A stretch of DNA of 24,868 nt from an uncultured Mordavella sp. GTDB lineage: Bacteria; Bacillota; Clostridia; Lachnospirales; Lachnospiraceae. The notes beneath the pieces were generated by a model that did not search any database, had not been told where the DNA came from, and worked only from the letters and a program-made list of their open reading frames with translations. Location of the stretch: the NCBI GenBank assembly GCA_902406105.1, contig CABPCP010000043.1, positions 1 to 24,868 on the forward strand, written 5' to 3'. Positions 1 through 7,194 of the stretch are shown here, piece after piece. Both the position numbers and the translations under genes were made by a program. Every line of letters starts with the position of its first letter. Position 1 is the stretch's first letter.

Positions 1-55
1 CCTGCGACCTCCTGGTCCCAAACCAGGCGCTCTAGCCAAGCTGAGCCACACCCCG
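1..55 (-). tRNA. tRNA-Pro (anticodon UGG), 3' part outside the window
   Basis: Read on the minus strand, this is the 5' half of a tRNA: an acceptor strand starting CGGGGTG, a D-arm with GGCTCAG and TAGAGCGC, then an anticodon stem of CCTGG/CCAGG around the loop TTTGGGA. The anticodon TGG (plus-strand positions 18-20) decodes proline. A first base of C is usual for bacterial tRNA-Pro. The variable loop, T-arm and acceptor 3' strand are cut off by the window edge, and other tRNAs may follow. Its own promoter lies at 106-134. Confidence 0.93.
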
Positions 56-105
56 TTCGTATTTTATTCCTGTCACTGTATGTCATTCGCCGTGACACAA
101 GACAT

Positions 106-134
106 ATTATATAGCATGGTTTCTTGCTTGTCAA
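106..134 (-). promoter_or_regulatory. Consensus sigma-A promoter for the tRNA gene
   Basis: On the minus strand there is a perfect -35 (TTGACA, 129-134), a 17-base spacer and a perfect -10 (TATAAT, 106-111). Transcription should start near position 98-100, giving a leader of about 43 bases before the tRNA 5' end at 55. A match this close to consensus suits a stable-RNA gene. It sits just downstream of the yfcE-like stop codon, where no terminator hairpin is visible. Confidence 0.88.
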
Positions 135-174
135 CAACTTTTTTTAATTTTCTCATCAACTTTCTCAAACAGTC

Positions 175-654
175 TCAGACATACTTTAATGTAAATTCTG
201 CTTTCCCGTTTTTATCCGTTTCCATCAGCATATAGGTCCCTTTTCTCCCCTCCTGTCTTGGGTATGCGATACTCCCCGGATTGAGCGTGATCAGATCTGT
301 TTCTTTTGTAAAAGAAGGCTTATGGGTATGGCCGTACATCACAATATCCGCTCCCCGGCCTCTGGCTTCCTCTTTCAGATTTTCTTCCCCCACAGCCACA
401 TAATAATAATGTCCATGGGTAATAAACAGATGAAGTCCATCTACAAAAAACTCTTCTTCCCTTGGAAGCTCTGAGAAAAAGTCGTTGTTTCCTCCCAAAA
501 TATGCGCGGGGCAATCCGCCAGCGCTCTGATGTAATCCTCTCCGCCTTCCACATCTCCAAGATGGATCAGCATATCAATAGGCGCCGATTCCCTGATCGC
601 TTTTTCCAGGTTCCCATGAGATTTGTGTGTATCGCTTACGATCAATATTTTCAT
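175..654 (-). CDS. YfcE/MJ0936-family metallophosphodiesterase
   Basis: This is a 159-residue calcineurin-like phosphoesterase of the small YfcE/MJ0936 type, a cytoplasmic metal-dependent phosphodiesterase whose natural substrate is generally unknown. The metal-binding motifs occur in order: D8-x-H10, GD at 33-34, GGNND at 54-58, THGH at 79-82 and GHTH at 108-111. Length and motif spacing fit a complete protein. The start overlaps the rdgB stop by 4 bases (ATGA), so the two are translationally coupled. This is the last gene of the three-gene unit 2470-175. I see no hairpin terminator after it. The family call is firm; the substrate is not. Confidence 0.93.
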   Translation of the reverse strand: MKILIVSDTHKSHGNLEKAIRESAPIDMLIHLGDVEGGEDYIRALADCPAHILGGNNDFFSELPREEEFFVDGLHLFITHGHYYYVAVGEENLKEEARGRGADIVMYGHTHKPSFTKETDLITLNPGSIAYPRQEGRKGTYMLMETDKNGKAEFTLKYV

Positions 655-1292
655 CTATTTTTCATTCCCTTTTCATTATCCCATTTCTCGAGCAGGATCT
701 TCCGCATCTTTCGAAGTCCTTCTCCTCTGTGACTTAATTCATTCTTTTTCTCCGGAGCAAGCTGCGCGCTGGTACACCCGTAATCCGGCAGGAAAAATAT
801 CGGATCGTATCCAAATCCATTTTCTCCGGCAATCTCATATCCAATCTGTCCTTCCATCGTGCCGCGTACTACCTGAGCCTCTCCGTCTGGAAATACTGAC
901 GCTATGGCGCAAACGAACCGCGCGGTCCTCTGCTCCTTGGGCACACCCTTCATTCTTTCCAGCAAAGCGTTATTCTTGATATCATAGGAAGTATCTTCTC
1001 CCATATATCTGGCCGAGTAAATTCCCGGTTCTTTATTGAGATAGTCGATCTCTAATCCCGAATCATCCGCCAAAACTACCGCATCCTGATATTCAGGATT
1101 CTTTGCGGCCTCTTTAGCGATCTCTCTTGCTTTGATCAGAGCGTTTTCCTCAAAGGTCCTGCCATCTTCCACCACATCCGCCTGGATTCCGGCTTCCTTC
1201 TGCGACAAAATACGGGCTCCAAGCCCATCCAAGATCATTCGGATCTCTACCATTTTATGTTCATTTCCCGTAGCAAAAATAATCGTCTTCAT
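651..1292 (-). CDS. rdgB: XTP/dITP diphosphatase (RdgB/HAM1 family)
   Basis: A 213-residue cytoplasmic pyrophosphatase that hydrolyses non-canonical purine nucleotides (XTP, dITP, ITP) to monophosphates, keeping them out of DNA and RNA. The family signatures are present: TGN at 8-10 near the N-terminus, DDSGL at 76-80, PGIYSARY around 89-96, GFGYDP at 159-164 and SHRG at 187-190. Length is normal. It begins 2 bases after the THUMP methyltransferase gene stops, and its own stop overlaps the start of the phosphodiesterase gene, so all three are one transcript. The pairing of rdgB with a yfcE-like gene is common in Clostridia. Confidence 0.96.
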   Translation of the reverse strand: MKTIIFATGNEHKMVEIRMILDGLGARILSQKEAGIQADVVEDGRTFEENALIKAREIAKEAAKNPEYQDAVVLADDSGLEIDYLNKEPGIYSARYMGEDTSYDIKNNALLERMKGVPKEQRTARFVCAIASVFPDGEAQVVRGTMEGQIGYEIAGENGFGYDPIFFLPDYGCTSAQLAPEKKNELSHRGEGLRKMRKILLEKWDNEKGMKNR

Positions 1293-1294
1293 CT

Positions 1295-2470
1295 TTACCG
1301 TTCTTCTCCCTTCCGCTGCTTATCTGTCCGTCTGGGCGGTTTTGGCCCCAGAAATTGGTAAAAATATGTCTTCAGCATTCCGTTGTAGATCTTCCGGTTT
1401 TTATCTGCCTTGCGGCCGAAATAACGCTCCGCGTCCTCATAGGATGTGATCATATAAGCAGACCAGGAATCCAGTCCTCTGAAGCTTTCCCCAAAAGCCC
1501 GGTACAGGTCAGGCAGCGCCTCTTTTTCCTCCAGCCGCTCTCCATAAGGCGGATTCGTAATGATAAAGCCATATTTCTTGGGATGGCTTAAATTTCTCAC
1601 ATCCCGCTCCTGGAAGTGGATCATTTCTTCCACTCCCGCCTCTTTCGCGTTTCTCCTCGCGATTTTAATAACAGACCCGTCAATATCATATCCCTGGATA
1701 TCCATTCCTGTCGGTATATGTATCCGGGAAGCCGCCTCATCAGCCCCGTCGTACCAGCCTCTTTTAGGCAGAAAATTCGTCCACTCTTCCGCCGTAAACG
1801 AACGGTTCATACCTGGCGCTATATCTGCCGCCATCATTGCCGCTTCAATCAAGAATGTCCCGCTTCCACAGAAAGGGTCTACCAGAATCCTGTCTTTTTT
1901 CCACGGTGTCAGAAAAATCAGGGCCGCCGCCAGCGTCTCCGTTATAGGCGCCTTTCCAGACACCTCCCGGTATCCTCGTTTATGGAGAGATACCCCAGAT
2001 GTGTCAAGCCCTACCGTCACACAGTCCTTTTTCAAAAAAACCCGAACCGGATAAGAAGCGCCGTCTTCCGGAAACCATCCCACATGATAATGGTCTCCTA
2101 ATCTTCTGACCATAGCTTTCTTCATGATGGATTGAATATCCGATGGACTAAACAGCCTGCTCTTGACCGATGCCGCTTTGGACACCCAGAATTTCCCATC
2201 CTTTGGGATATATGCTTCCCATGGCAGTTTTCTGGTCTCTTCAAACAACTCTTCAAAGCTCTCGGCGCGAAAGCTCCCCACTTTTATCAATATCCTCTCC
2301 GCTGTCCTCAGAAACAAATTTGCGCGGCATACCGCCGTAATATCTCCGCGGAAGGTCACCCTTCCGTCATCTACCTCAGTGATCTCATATCCCAGATCCC
2401 CAATTTCCCGTTTCAGGACGGCCTCCAGGCCAAAATGACACGGCGCGATCAATTCTATCTTCTCAGTCAT
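1295..2470 (-). CDS. THUMP-domain class I RNA methyltransferase (YpsC/RlmL-N type)
   Basis: A 391-residue SAM-dependent RNA guanine-N2 methyltransferase of the YpsC / RlmL N-terminal family. Residues 1 to about 165 form the ferredoxin-like and THUMP RNA-binding part. The Rossmann methyltransferase follows, with the SAM-binding motif DPFCGSGT at 198-205 and the catalytic NPPYGER at 306-312. Homologues methylate 23S rRNA (m2G in E. coli RlmL), but the exact site here is inferred only. A GGAGAG ribosome site lies about 10 bases upstream of the ATG. It is the first gene of the unit with rdgB and the YfcE-like gene. No strong promoter was identified in 2471-2569. Confidence 0.93.
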   Translation of the reverse strand: MTEKIELIAPCHFGLEAVLKREIGDLGYEITEVDDGRVTFRGDITAVCRANLFLRTAERILIKVGSFRAESFEELFEETRKLPWEAYIPKDGKFWVSKAASVKSRLFSPSDIQSIMKKAMVRRLGDHYHVGWFPEDGASYPVRVFLKKDCVTVGLDTSGVSLHKRGYREVSGKAPITETLAAALIFLTPWKKDRILVDPFCGSGTFLIEAAMMAADIAPGMNRSFTAEEWTNFLPKRGWYDGADEAASRIHIPTGMDIQGYDIDGSVIKIARRNAKEAGVEEMIHFQERDVRNLSHPKKYGFIITNPPYGERLEEKEALPDLYRAFGESFRGLDSWSAYMITSYEDAERYFGRKADKNRKIYNGMLKTYFYQFLGPKPPRRTDKQRKGEER

Positions 2471-2569
2471 CCGTCGAATCTCTCCATTTCCTGTACATTC
2501 CAGGGGTCAGTCCCTTTCTCTATCTTAGCCCCGCCTCTATGCCTTTGTCAATCTGATTTTACGCGGCGC

Positions 2570-2606
2570 AAAAAGGCGGGGACATATTCTTATGCCCCGC
2601 CTTTTT
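2570..2606 (-). terminator. Rho-independent terminator after the 59-residue gene
   Basis: A perfect 12-bp stem (2570-2581 with 2595-2606) around a 13-base loop. The GC core is GGCGGGG/CCCCGCC, and five A/T pairs at the base give a T run on either strand. It starts 14 bases past the stop of the small Asn-rich gene, so it mainly terminates that transcript. Confidence 0.88.
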
Positions 2607-2619
2607 GACTCTGCATGAT

Positions 2620-2799
2620 CTAGTATTTGCTGTTTTCGCTGTCAGTTCCCGCTCCATTTCTATTGGACGTATTCTGTCCAGATGCATTCTTATTCATTGA
2701 ATTCTGAGTTCCGGCATTCTGTTTTGCTCCGTTTTTGCTCTTAGAATTCTGGTCGAATGTGTTTGAGCTGTTGTTGGATGAATGATAATTCTTAGCCAT
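2620..2799 (-). CDS. Small Asn/Ser-rich hydrophilic protein, 59 aa, unknown function
   Basis: An unrecognised small gene, supported by signals at both ends: an exact AGGAGG (2807-2812) with a 7-base spacer to the ATG, and a strong terminator 14 bases past the stop. The product is 59 residues, begins MAKNYHSSNN and contains about 14 Asn and 11 Ser. It has no Leu, Ile, Val, Pro, Cys or Trp, so it can hardly fold around a hydrophobic core. The dipeptide QN recurs at 17-18, 27-28, 32-33 and 42-43. Composition resembles small spore-associated or other disordered proteins, but no known SASP motif is visible, so a spore role is only a guess. It is monocistronic. Confidence 0.8.
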   Translation of the reverse strand: MAKNYHSSNNSSNTFDQNSKSKNGAKQNAGTQNSMNKNASGQNTSNRNGAGTDSENSKY

Positions 2800-2812
2800 T
2801 TGAATTCCTCCT

Positions 2813-3002
2813 AATCTTTTTGATTACGAGGTTATTATGTCCCTGCGGATTTTTTTTATGTATCTTTTTCACAAAAATAGAATCTTAAATATATTAAGAT
2901 TTTTTTAAATTTTATCTTGCTTTTTATATTTCCCTATATTATACTTATGTTTGTAGGAAGGATACTTTCTACAACCCCTTATTAATTATTTATACTCCCC
3001 TC
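2813..3002. other. AT-rich intergenic region upstream of the small Asn-rich gene
   Basis: No gene is visible here. It holds a near-perfect inverted repeat TGTAGGAAG / CTTTCTACA around 2950-2972. On the minus strand a TATAAT lies close to that repeat, without a good -35. There is also a perfect 8-bp AT-only inverted repeat (2881-2888 with 2894-2901). The small gene's promoter must lie here or further upstream, so these repeats are candidate control sites. That role is inference. Confidence 0.45.
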
Positions 3003-3033
3003 AAAAGACCGATGGCTCCCCCATCGGTCTTTT
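3003..3033 (-). terminator. Rho-independent terminator of the glnN-HAAS unit
   Basis: A perfect 13-bp stem (3003-3015 with 3021-3033) with a 5-base loop and a GC-containing core (GACCGATGG). It ends in a run of four A/T pairs that gives U residues on the minus-strand transcript. It lies 18 bases past the stop of the HAAS-domain gene. Confidence 0.88.
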
Positions 3034-3051
3034 ACTTTTTCCTTTATTTTC

Positions 3052-3507
3052 CTATCTTCGCCGATCCAGCAGACGAAAGATCAGCGAAATCAAGATCAAC
3101 GGAATAAGGATGGGTACCAGCAGACTGAAGATTCCCCCAATGACCGCGATCACCAGGAGAAAAATCCCAACAACGCCCAAGATCAAAAGCAGCTTCTTCC
3201 ACCAGGTATCAATTCCAAACACATGGACATTGGCTTCTTCCTGATATCTGTCATAGCTTCTCTTGCTTTCCGGCTCATAAGCGTAGCTTCCTCCCGTTCC
3301 TCCCTGCATTTCCACAGAATCGATAATGGTCCGGGCGATCGCCCAGGGATCGCCCAGTTCGGCTACCACATCCTCTTCTCTTCTTCCTTTTCTGACTTCA
3401 TCTTCAATATACCGCCTGTAATAAACGGTCTGTTCCTGTACCACAGGACCGCTCAAGTCATTGCCAAGAGCCTCTTTTAATTTTTCCAAAAACTCCTTTT
3501 TGGTCAT
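3052..3507 (-). CDS. HAAS (DUF1700) domain membrane protein
   Basis: A 151-residue protein. The N-terminal domain (about 1-65) matches the HAAS/DUF1700 pattern: MTKKEFLEKL at the start, a tyrosine-rich helix, and ELGDPWAIARTI near residues 50-61. A hydrophilic linker follows. The C-terminal part has two closely spaced membrane helices (about 107-127 and 129-147) and ends in basic residues, so the HAAS domain probably faces the cytoplasm. HAAS proteins are usually paired with PadR-type regulators and act as sensory or anti-sigma-like membrane partners. No PadR gene is adjacent here. It starts 18 bases after glnN stops with an AGGAGGG site, and so is probably co-transcribed with glnN. A functional link to nitrogen metabolism is speculative. 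Confidence 0.85.
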   Translation of the reverse strand: MTKKEFLEKLKEALGNDLSGPVVQEQTVYYRRYIEDEVRKGRREEDVVAELGDPWAIARTIIDSVEMQGGTGGSYAYEPESKRSYDRYQEEANVHVFGIDTWWKKLLLILGVVGIFLLVIAVIGGIFSLLVPILIPLILISLIFRLLDRRR

Positions 3508-3525
3508 TTAGTCCCTCCTGTCAGT

Positions 3526-5637
3526 TTATACTTCAAAAAGAAGATCTCCATAAGACGGCATGGGCCACGCTTCTTTATCCATGATCATTTCCATCCGGTC
3601 TACCGGCGCCCTTAAGGCTTCCATTGCCGGAGTCACTTCAAAATAGTAGAATCTTGCCCTCTCTTTTCCTTCCGTCTTTTCCAGCGCCTCATCCGCCGCT
3701 TTCGTCAGCGCTTCCAACGCGTTTCTGGTCTCTCCAAGAAGTTTCGTCACCTCCTGCAGGATCTCCGTCTGCACCGTCGCGTCCGCGCCCGCTTCTCTCA
3801 CTGAATTGACTGTATCCGCCAAAGACTTTGTATACTTGATAAATGCCGGAAGGAACTGCTTGCTTGCCATATCGATCATTGTCCTGGCCTCAATATTGAT
3901 CGCCTTGGAATAATTCTCATAACGAATCTCCGCTCTGGATTCCAATTCCGCTTTCGTCAGCACCTTAAATCGCTCAAACATCTTGACCGACTTCTCTGTA
4001 GTAAGCGCAGGGATTGCCTCCACCATAGAGCGGATATTTGACAGACCTCTTCTCTTAGCCTCCTTGACCCACTCTTCCGAATAGCCATTCCCGTTAAAAA
4101 TAATCTTCTGATGTTCGATCGCGTACTGCTTGATCAGATCATGGACCGCCATTTCAAAATCCTCTGCCTGATCCAGCACATCACAAGCTTCCGCAAACGC
4201 TTCCGCAACGATAGTATTCAAGACTACATTAGGGCTTGCCACAGAATCTCTGGCCCCCACCATGCGGAATTCGAATTTGTTTCCGGTAAAGGCAAATGGC
4301 GAGGTCCGATTGCGGTCCGTCGCATCTTTCGCAAGCTGCGGAAGGGTGCTCACGCCTGTCTCCAGCTTGCCGCCTTTTAAGCTGTGGGTCGCTTCCCCCG
4401 TACTTACAAGCTGTTGGATCACATCTTCCAATTGATCTCCTAAAAATACAGAGATAATAGCCGGAGGCGCTTCGTTTCCTCCCAGTCTGTGATCATTTCC
4501 CGGATCGGCAGCCGACTCTCTTAAGAGATCAGCATGCTCGTCTACCGCTTTCAGAATACACGTCAGAACCAGCAGAAATTGGATATTTTCATGAGGAGTC
4601 TTCCCGGGGTCCAAAAGATTTTTTCCATCATCCGTAGTCAAAGACCAGTTATTGTGTTTTCCTGAACCATTGACTCCGGCAAAGGGTTTCTCATGAAACA
4701 GACACTTCATACCGTGCTGTCCCGCGATCCGCTTCATCGTCTGCATAACCAAATGGTTATGGTCTACCGCCACATTTGCCTTTGCGTAAATGGGCGCAAG
4801 TTCATGCTGGGCCGGCGCCACTTCATTATGCTGAGTCTTAGCCGTCACTCCAACTTTCCACAATTCAATATTGACGTCCCGCATAAAAGCAGCAATCCTC
4901 TGCCGAATCGTTCCAAAATAGTGATCATCCAATTCCTGCCCTTTGGGCGGCATTGCGCCAAACAAAGTCCTTCCGGTGTAGATCAGGTCCTTTCTCTCCA
5001 TAAACTTCTTAGCGTCTACCAGAAAATACTCCTGCTCCGCCCCCACCTGCGGAATGACTTTCTTAGATGTGGTATTGCCAAAGTGACGGATCAGGCGGAG
5101 AGACTGCTCACCGATCGCTTCCATAGAACGAAGAAGCGGCGTTTTCTGATCCAGCGCCGCTCCTGTATAAGAACAAAACGCGGTTGGAATACACAGGGTC
5201 GCCCCCGCGGCATCGTGTCTTACAAACGCCGGAGAGGTACAATCCCACGCTGTATAGCCTCTGGCCTCAAAGGTTGCCCTTAATCCTCCCGAAGGGAAAG
5301 AAGAAGCATCCGGTTCTCCCTTGATCAGCTCTTTTCCCGAGAAACTCATCAGGACCTTGCCGCTGTCCAGCGGCGCTGAGATAAAGGAATCATGCTTTTC
5401 CGCGGTCACTCCGGTCAGCGGCTGAAACCAGTGCGTATAATGAGTCGCGCCTTTTTCAATCGCCCATTCCTTCATCTCGTGGGCGATCACATCCGCTGTC
5501 GCAAGATCTAACTCCTTGCCTTCTTCTATTGTCTGTTTCAGATCCCGGTATACTTTCTTAGGAAGTCTTTCCTGCATGACTGTATCATTAAATACATCTT
5601 CCCCAAAAATATCAGCTACATTAAATGCCTCTCCCAT
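3526..5637 (-). CDS. glnN: Glutamine synthetase type III (GlnN)
   Basis: A 703-residue enzyme making glutamine from glutamate, ammonia and ATP. Its size and sequence are of the large type III class, not the 440-470 residue type I. Visible catalytic-core motifs include GAEQEYFL near 199-206 (metal-binding glutamates), HNEVAPAQHE near 270-279 and HEKPFAGVNGSGKHN near 315-329 (the ammonia/glutamate-site region). I place the start at 5637. The reading frame stays open upstream to 5691, but that stretch is basic low-complexity sequence and overlaps the fba terminator, whereas 5637 has an AAAGGA ribosome site and begins MGEAFNVADIFGEDVF, as the family does. No separate promoter is evident in the 88-base gap from fba, so some transcription may read through. 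Confidence 0.97.
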   Translation of the reverse strand: MGEAFNVADIFGEDVFNDTVMQERLPKKVYRDLKQTIEEGKELDLATADVIAHEMKEWAIEKGATHYTHWFQPLTGVTAEKHDSFISAPLDSGKVLMSFSGKELIKGEPDASSFPSGGLRATFEARGYTAWDCTSPAFVRHDAAGATLCIPTAFCSYTGAALDQKTPLLRSMEAIGEQSLRLIRHFGNTTSKKVIPQVGAEQEYFLVDAKKFMERKDLIYTGRTLFGAMPPKGQELDDHYFGTIRQRIAAFMRDVNIELWKVGVTAKTQHNEVAPAQHELAPIYAKANVAVDHNHLVMQTMKRIAGQHGMKCLFHEKPFAGVNGSGKHNNWSLTTDDGKNLLDPGKTPHENIQFLLVLTCILKAVDEHADLLRESAADPGNDHRLGGNEAPPAIISVFLGDQLEDVIQQLVSTGEATHSLKGGKLETGVSTLPQLAKDATDRNRTSPFAFTGNKFEFRMVGARDSVASPNVVLNTIVAEAFAEACDVLDQAEDFEMAVHDLIKQYAIEHQKIIFNGNGYSEEWVKEAKRRGLSNIRSMVEAIPALTTEKSVKMFERFKVLTKAELESRAEIRYENYSKAINIEARTMIDMASKQFLPAFIKYTKSLADTVNSVREAGADATVQTEILQEVTKLLGETRNALEALTKAADEALEKTEGKERARFYYFEVTPAMEALRAPVDRMEMIMDKEAWPMPSYGDLLFEV

Positions 5638-5679
5638 GCTTTGTTTATCCTTTCTTTTTCTTCTTGATTTCAAACAAGG

Positions 5680-5711
5680 AAGGCGTTCCAACTTAACTGC
5701 CGGAACGCCTT
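5680..5711 (-). terminator. Hairpin between fba and glnN
   Basis: A perfect 10-bp stem, AAGGCGTTCC (5680-5689) with GGAACGCCTT (5702-5711), and a 12-base loop, 14 bases past the fba stop. On the minus strand it is followed by TTCCTTGTTT, a broken U tract. It is probably a leaky terminator that lets part of the fba transcript continue into glnN. Confidence 0.7.
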
Positions 5712-5725
5712 TATTTTCCTTTTTC

Positions 5726-6589
5726 TTACGCTTTTCCGACGGAGCCGAACAGTTCCATCTTCTCTTTTACTGTGGCGATGATCGCATCGCATCCTGGTTT
5801 GAGAAGCTTCCTTGGATCGAACCCTTTTCCTTCCAGGTCTTTCCCCGCTTCCACATATTTCCGCGTCGCATCCGCAAACGCAAGCTGGCACTCTGTATTC
5901 ACATTGATCTTAGCCACGCCAAGGCTGATCGCCTTTTTGATCATATCTTCCGGGATTCCTGTCCCCCCGTGCAGTACCAGAGGAAGATTGCCGGTCAGCT
6001 TCTGGATCGCATCCAGGGTCTCAAAGCTTAATCCTGCCCAGTTAGCGGGATATTTCCCATGGATATTTCCAATCCCTGCCGCAAGCATATCCACACCCAG
6101 ATCCGCGATCATCTTACATTCCTCCGGATCAGCGCACTCGCCTTGTCCAACGACTCCATCTTCCTCGCCGCCGATGGCCCCTACTTCCGCTTCCAAAGAC
6201 ATTCCCTTTTCTCTGCAGACAGCGATCAGTTCTTTCGTTTTCGCCACATTTTCTTCAATCGGATACTTAGACCCATCAAACATAATGGATGAGAACCCCG
6301 CCTCAATACATTTATAGCATCCTTCATAAGTTCCGTGATCCAGATGGAGAGCAACCGGTACTGTGATCCCCATTTCGTCTGTCATTGCTTTTACCATCTC
6401 AGTCACCGTCTTAAAACCAGTCATATATTTTCCCGCTCCCTCAGAAACTCCAAGGATAACGGGAGATTTGCACTCTTCCGCCGCCGTAAGGATAGCCTTC
6501 GTCCATTCCAGATTATTGATGTTAAAATGGCCGACTGCGTAATGGCCTGCTACCGCTTTTTCAAGCATATCTTTTGCTGATACTAACAT
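5726..6589 (-). CDS. fba: Class II fructose-1,6-bisphosphate aldolase
   Basis: A 287-residue zinc-dependent aldolase that reversibly splits fructose 1,6-bisphosphate into dihydroxyacetone phosphate and glyceraldehyde 3-phosphate. The class II active site is intact: HLDHG at 82-86 (catalytic Asp84, zinc His85), E133 and E135 in LEAEVG, GNIHG with His177, LHGGTG with His207, and NVNTE in the C-terminal half. The start at 6589 follows GGAGG with a 9-base spacer and gives MLVSAKDML. The open frame upstream is arginine-rich leader sequence. It is a useful control for the divergent aldolase-like protein at 17896-18810. A tagatose-bisphosphate aldolase cannot be excluded, but the fructose enzyme is the better fit. 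Confidence 0.94.
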   Translation of the reverse strand: MLVSAKDMLEKAVAGHYAVGHFNINNLEWTKAILTAAEECKSPVILGVSEGAGKYMTGFKTVTEMVKAMTDEMGITVPVALHLDHGTYEGCYKCIEAGFSSIMFDGSKYPIEENVAKTKELIAVCREKGMSLEAEVGAIGGEEDGVVGQGECADPEECKMIADLGVDMLAAGIGNIHGKYPANWAGLSFETLDAIQKLTGNLPLVLHGGTGIPEDMIKKAISLGVAKINVNTECQLAFADATRKYVEAGKDLEGKGFDPRKLLKPGCDAIIATVKEKMELFGSVGKA

Positions 6590-6666
6590 AAAACGAATCC
6601 TCCAATTTCTCCGCCGCCGCGGCATCTGCTCTGCCATCGGCGCTGGGCTGCTTTTTTGCTTTCCTT

Positions 6667-6695
6667 ATTATATATCATCCTTTCAAAAAACACAA
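6667..6695 (-). promoter_or_regulatory. Candidate promoter of fba
   Basis: On the minus strand, a perfect -10 TATAAT (6667-6672) lies 17 bases downstream of a weak -35 TTGTGT (6690-6695). Transcription would start near 6660, about 70 bases before the fba start, and the leader contains a GC-rich segment (about 6605-6650) able to fold. The -35 overlaps the last codons of the ArsC/Spx-like gene. Confidence 0.55.
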
Positions 6696-7054
6696 GGATG
6701 GAAACCCAGCTTTTCCTCCCATTCCTTCTCGCGGAAACCGGTCAGTACAAAGTCTTTGCCTATGACCAGCGGGCGCTTTACCAACATCCCGTCCGTTCCA
6801 AGCAGCTCGTACTGCTCCTCCTCTGTCATCTCCGGCAGTTTGTTCTTCAGCTCCATGCTCTTATACAGCATCCCGCTGGTATTAAAGAACTTCTTCAAAG
6901 GCAGCCCGCTCATCTCGTGCCATTGACGCAGTTCCTCTGCTGTCGGATTATTTTCTTTGATATGACGGTCTTGATACTCCACCTGATGTTCATCCAGCCA
7001 TTTCTTCGCCTTCTGGCAAGTGCTGCATTTCGGATACTCAATAAATAAAATCAT
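6683..7054 (-). CDS. ArsC/Spx-family thioredoxin-fold protein
   Basis: A 123-residue cytoplasmic protein of the ArsC/Spx/YffB superfamily. It begins MILFIEYPKCSTCQKAKKWL, with a CxxC pair (C10, C13) near the N-terminus like Spx and the YffB group, and contains LVKRPLVIG near 93-101, the conserved Arg-Pro segment of this fold. Members include glutaredoxin-linked arsenate reductases and the RNA-polymerase-binding regulator Spx. No arsenic genes are nearby, so a redox or Spx-like role is at least as likely as arsenate reduction. The start at 7054 follows AAGGAGG with a 9-base spacer. An upstream extension would run into its promoter. It appears to be a single-gene unit. Confidence 0.88.
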   Translation of the reverse strand: MILFIEYPKCSTCQKAKKWLDEHQVEYQDRHIKENNPTAEELRQWHEMSGLPLKKFFNTSGMLYKSMELKNKLPEMTEEEQYELLGTDGMLVKRPLVIGKDFVLTGFREKEWEEKLGFHPCVF

Positions 7055-7091
7055 GCCGCCAGCCTCCTTTTTCTTTTTTCTCCGTTCTTTA

Positions 7092-7120
7092 ACTATAACA
7101 AAAACACTCCCTCCAGACAA
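7092..7120 (-). promoter_or_regulatory. Candidate sigma-A promoter of the ArsC/Spx-family gene
   Basis: On the minus strand, TTGTCT (7115-7120), a 17-base spacer and TATAGT (7092-7097) match 4/6 and 5/6 of the consensus hexamers. The predicted start of transcription is close to 7085, giving a leader of about 30 bases ahead of the ATG at 7054. Confidence 0.6.
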
Positions 7121-7155
7121 TGCCTTTCATCCGCCAAACCTCATCCTATAGATAA

Positions 7156-7189
7156 AGACAGGAACGATGCCTCTCCATCGTTCCTGTCT
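7156..7189 (-). terminator. Rho-independent terminator after the sigma-like gene
   Basis: A perfect 14-bp stem (7156-7169 with 7176-7189) with a 6-base loop, built from AGACAGGAACGATG and its complement and followed on the minus strand by TTTATCTAT. It lies 5 bases past the stop of the sigma-like gene. Confidence 0.87.
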
Positions 7190-7194
7190 GCGCT

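Noticed and set aside
2881..2906. AT-only inverted repeat followed by a T run, as a plus-strand terminator
   Set aside because: There is no plus-strand gene upstream of it, and an A/T-only 8-bp stem is too weak for a convincing terminator.
5638..5691. Longer start for glnN at 5691
   Set aside because: The extra 18 residues are basic and low in complexity, overlap the fba terminator hairpin, and are not part of the family. The ATG at 5637 has a ribosome site.
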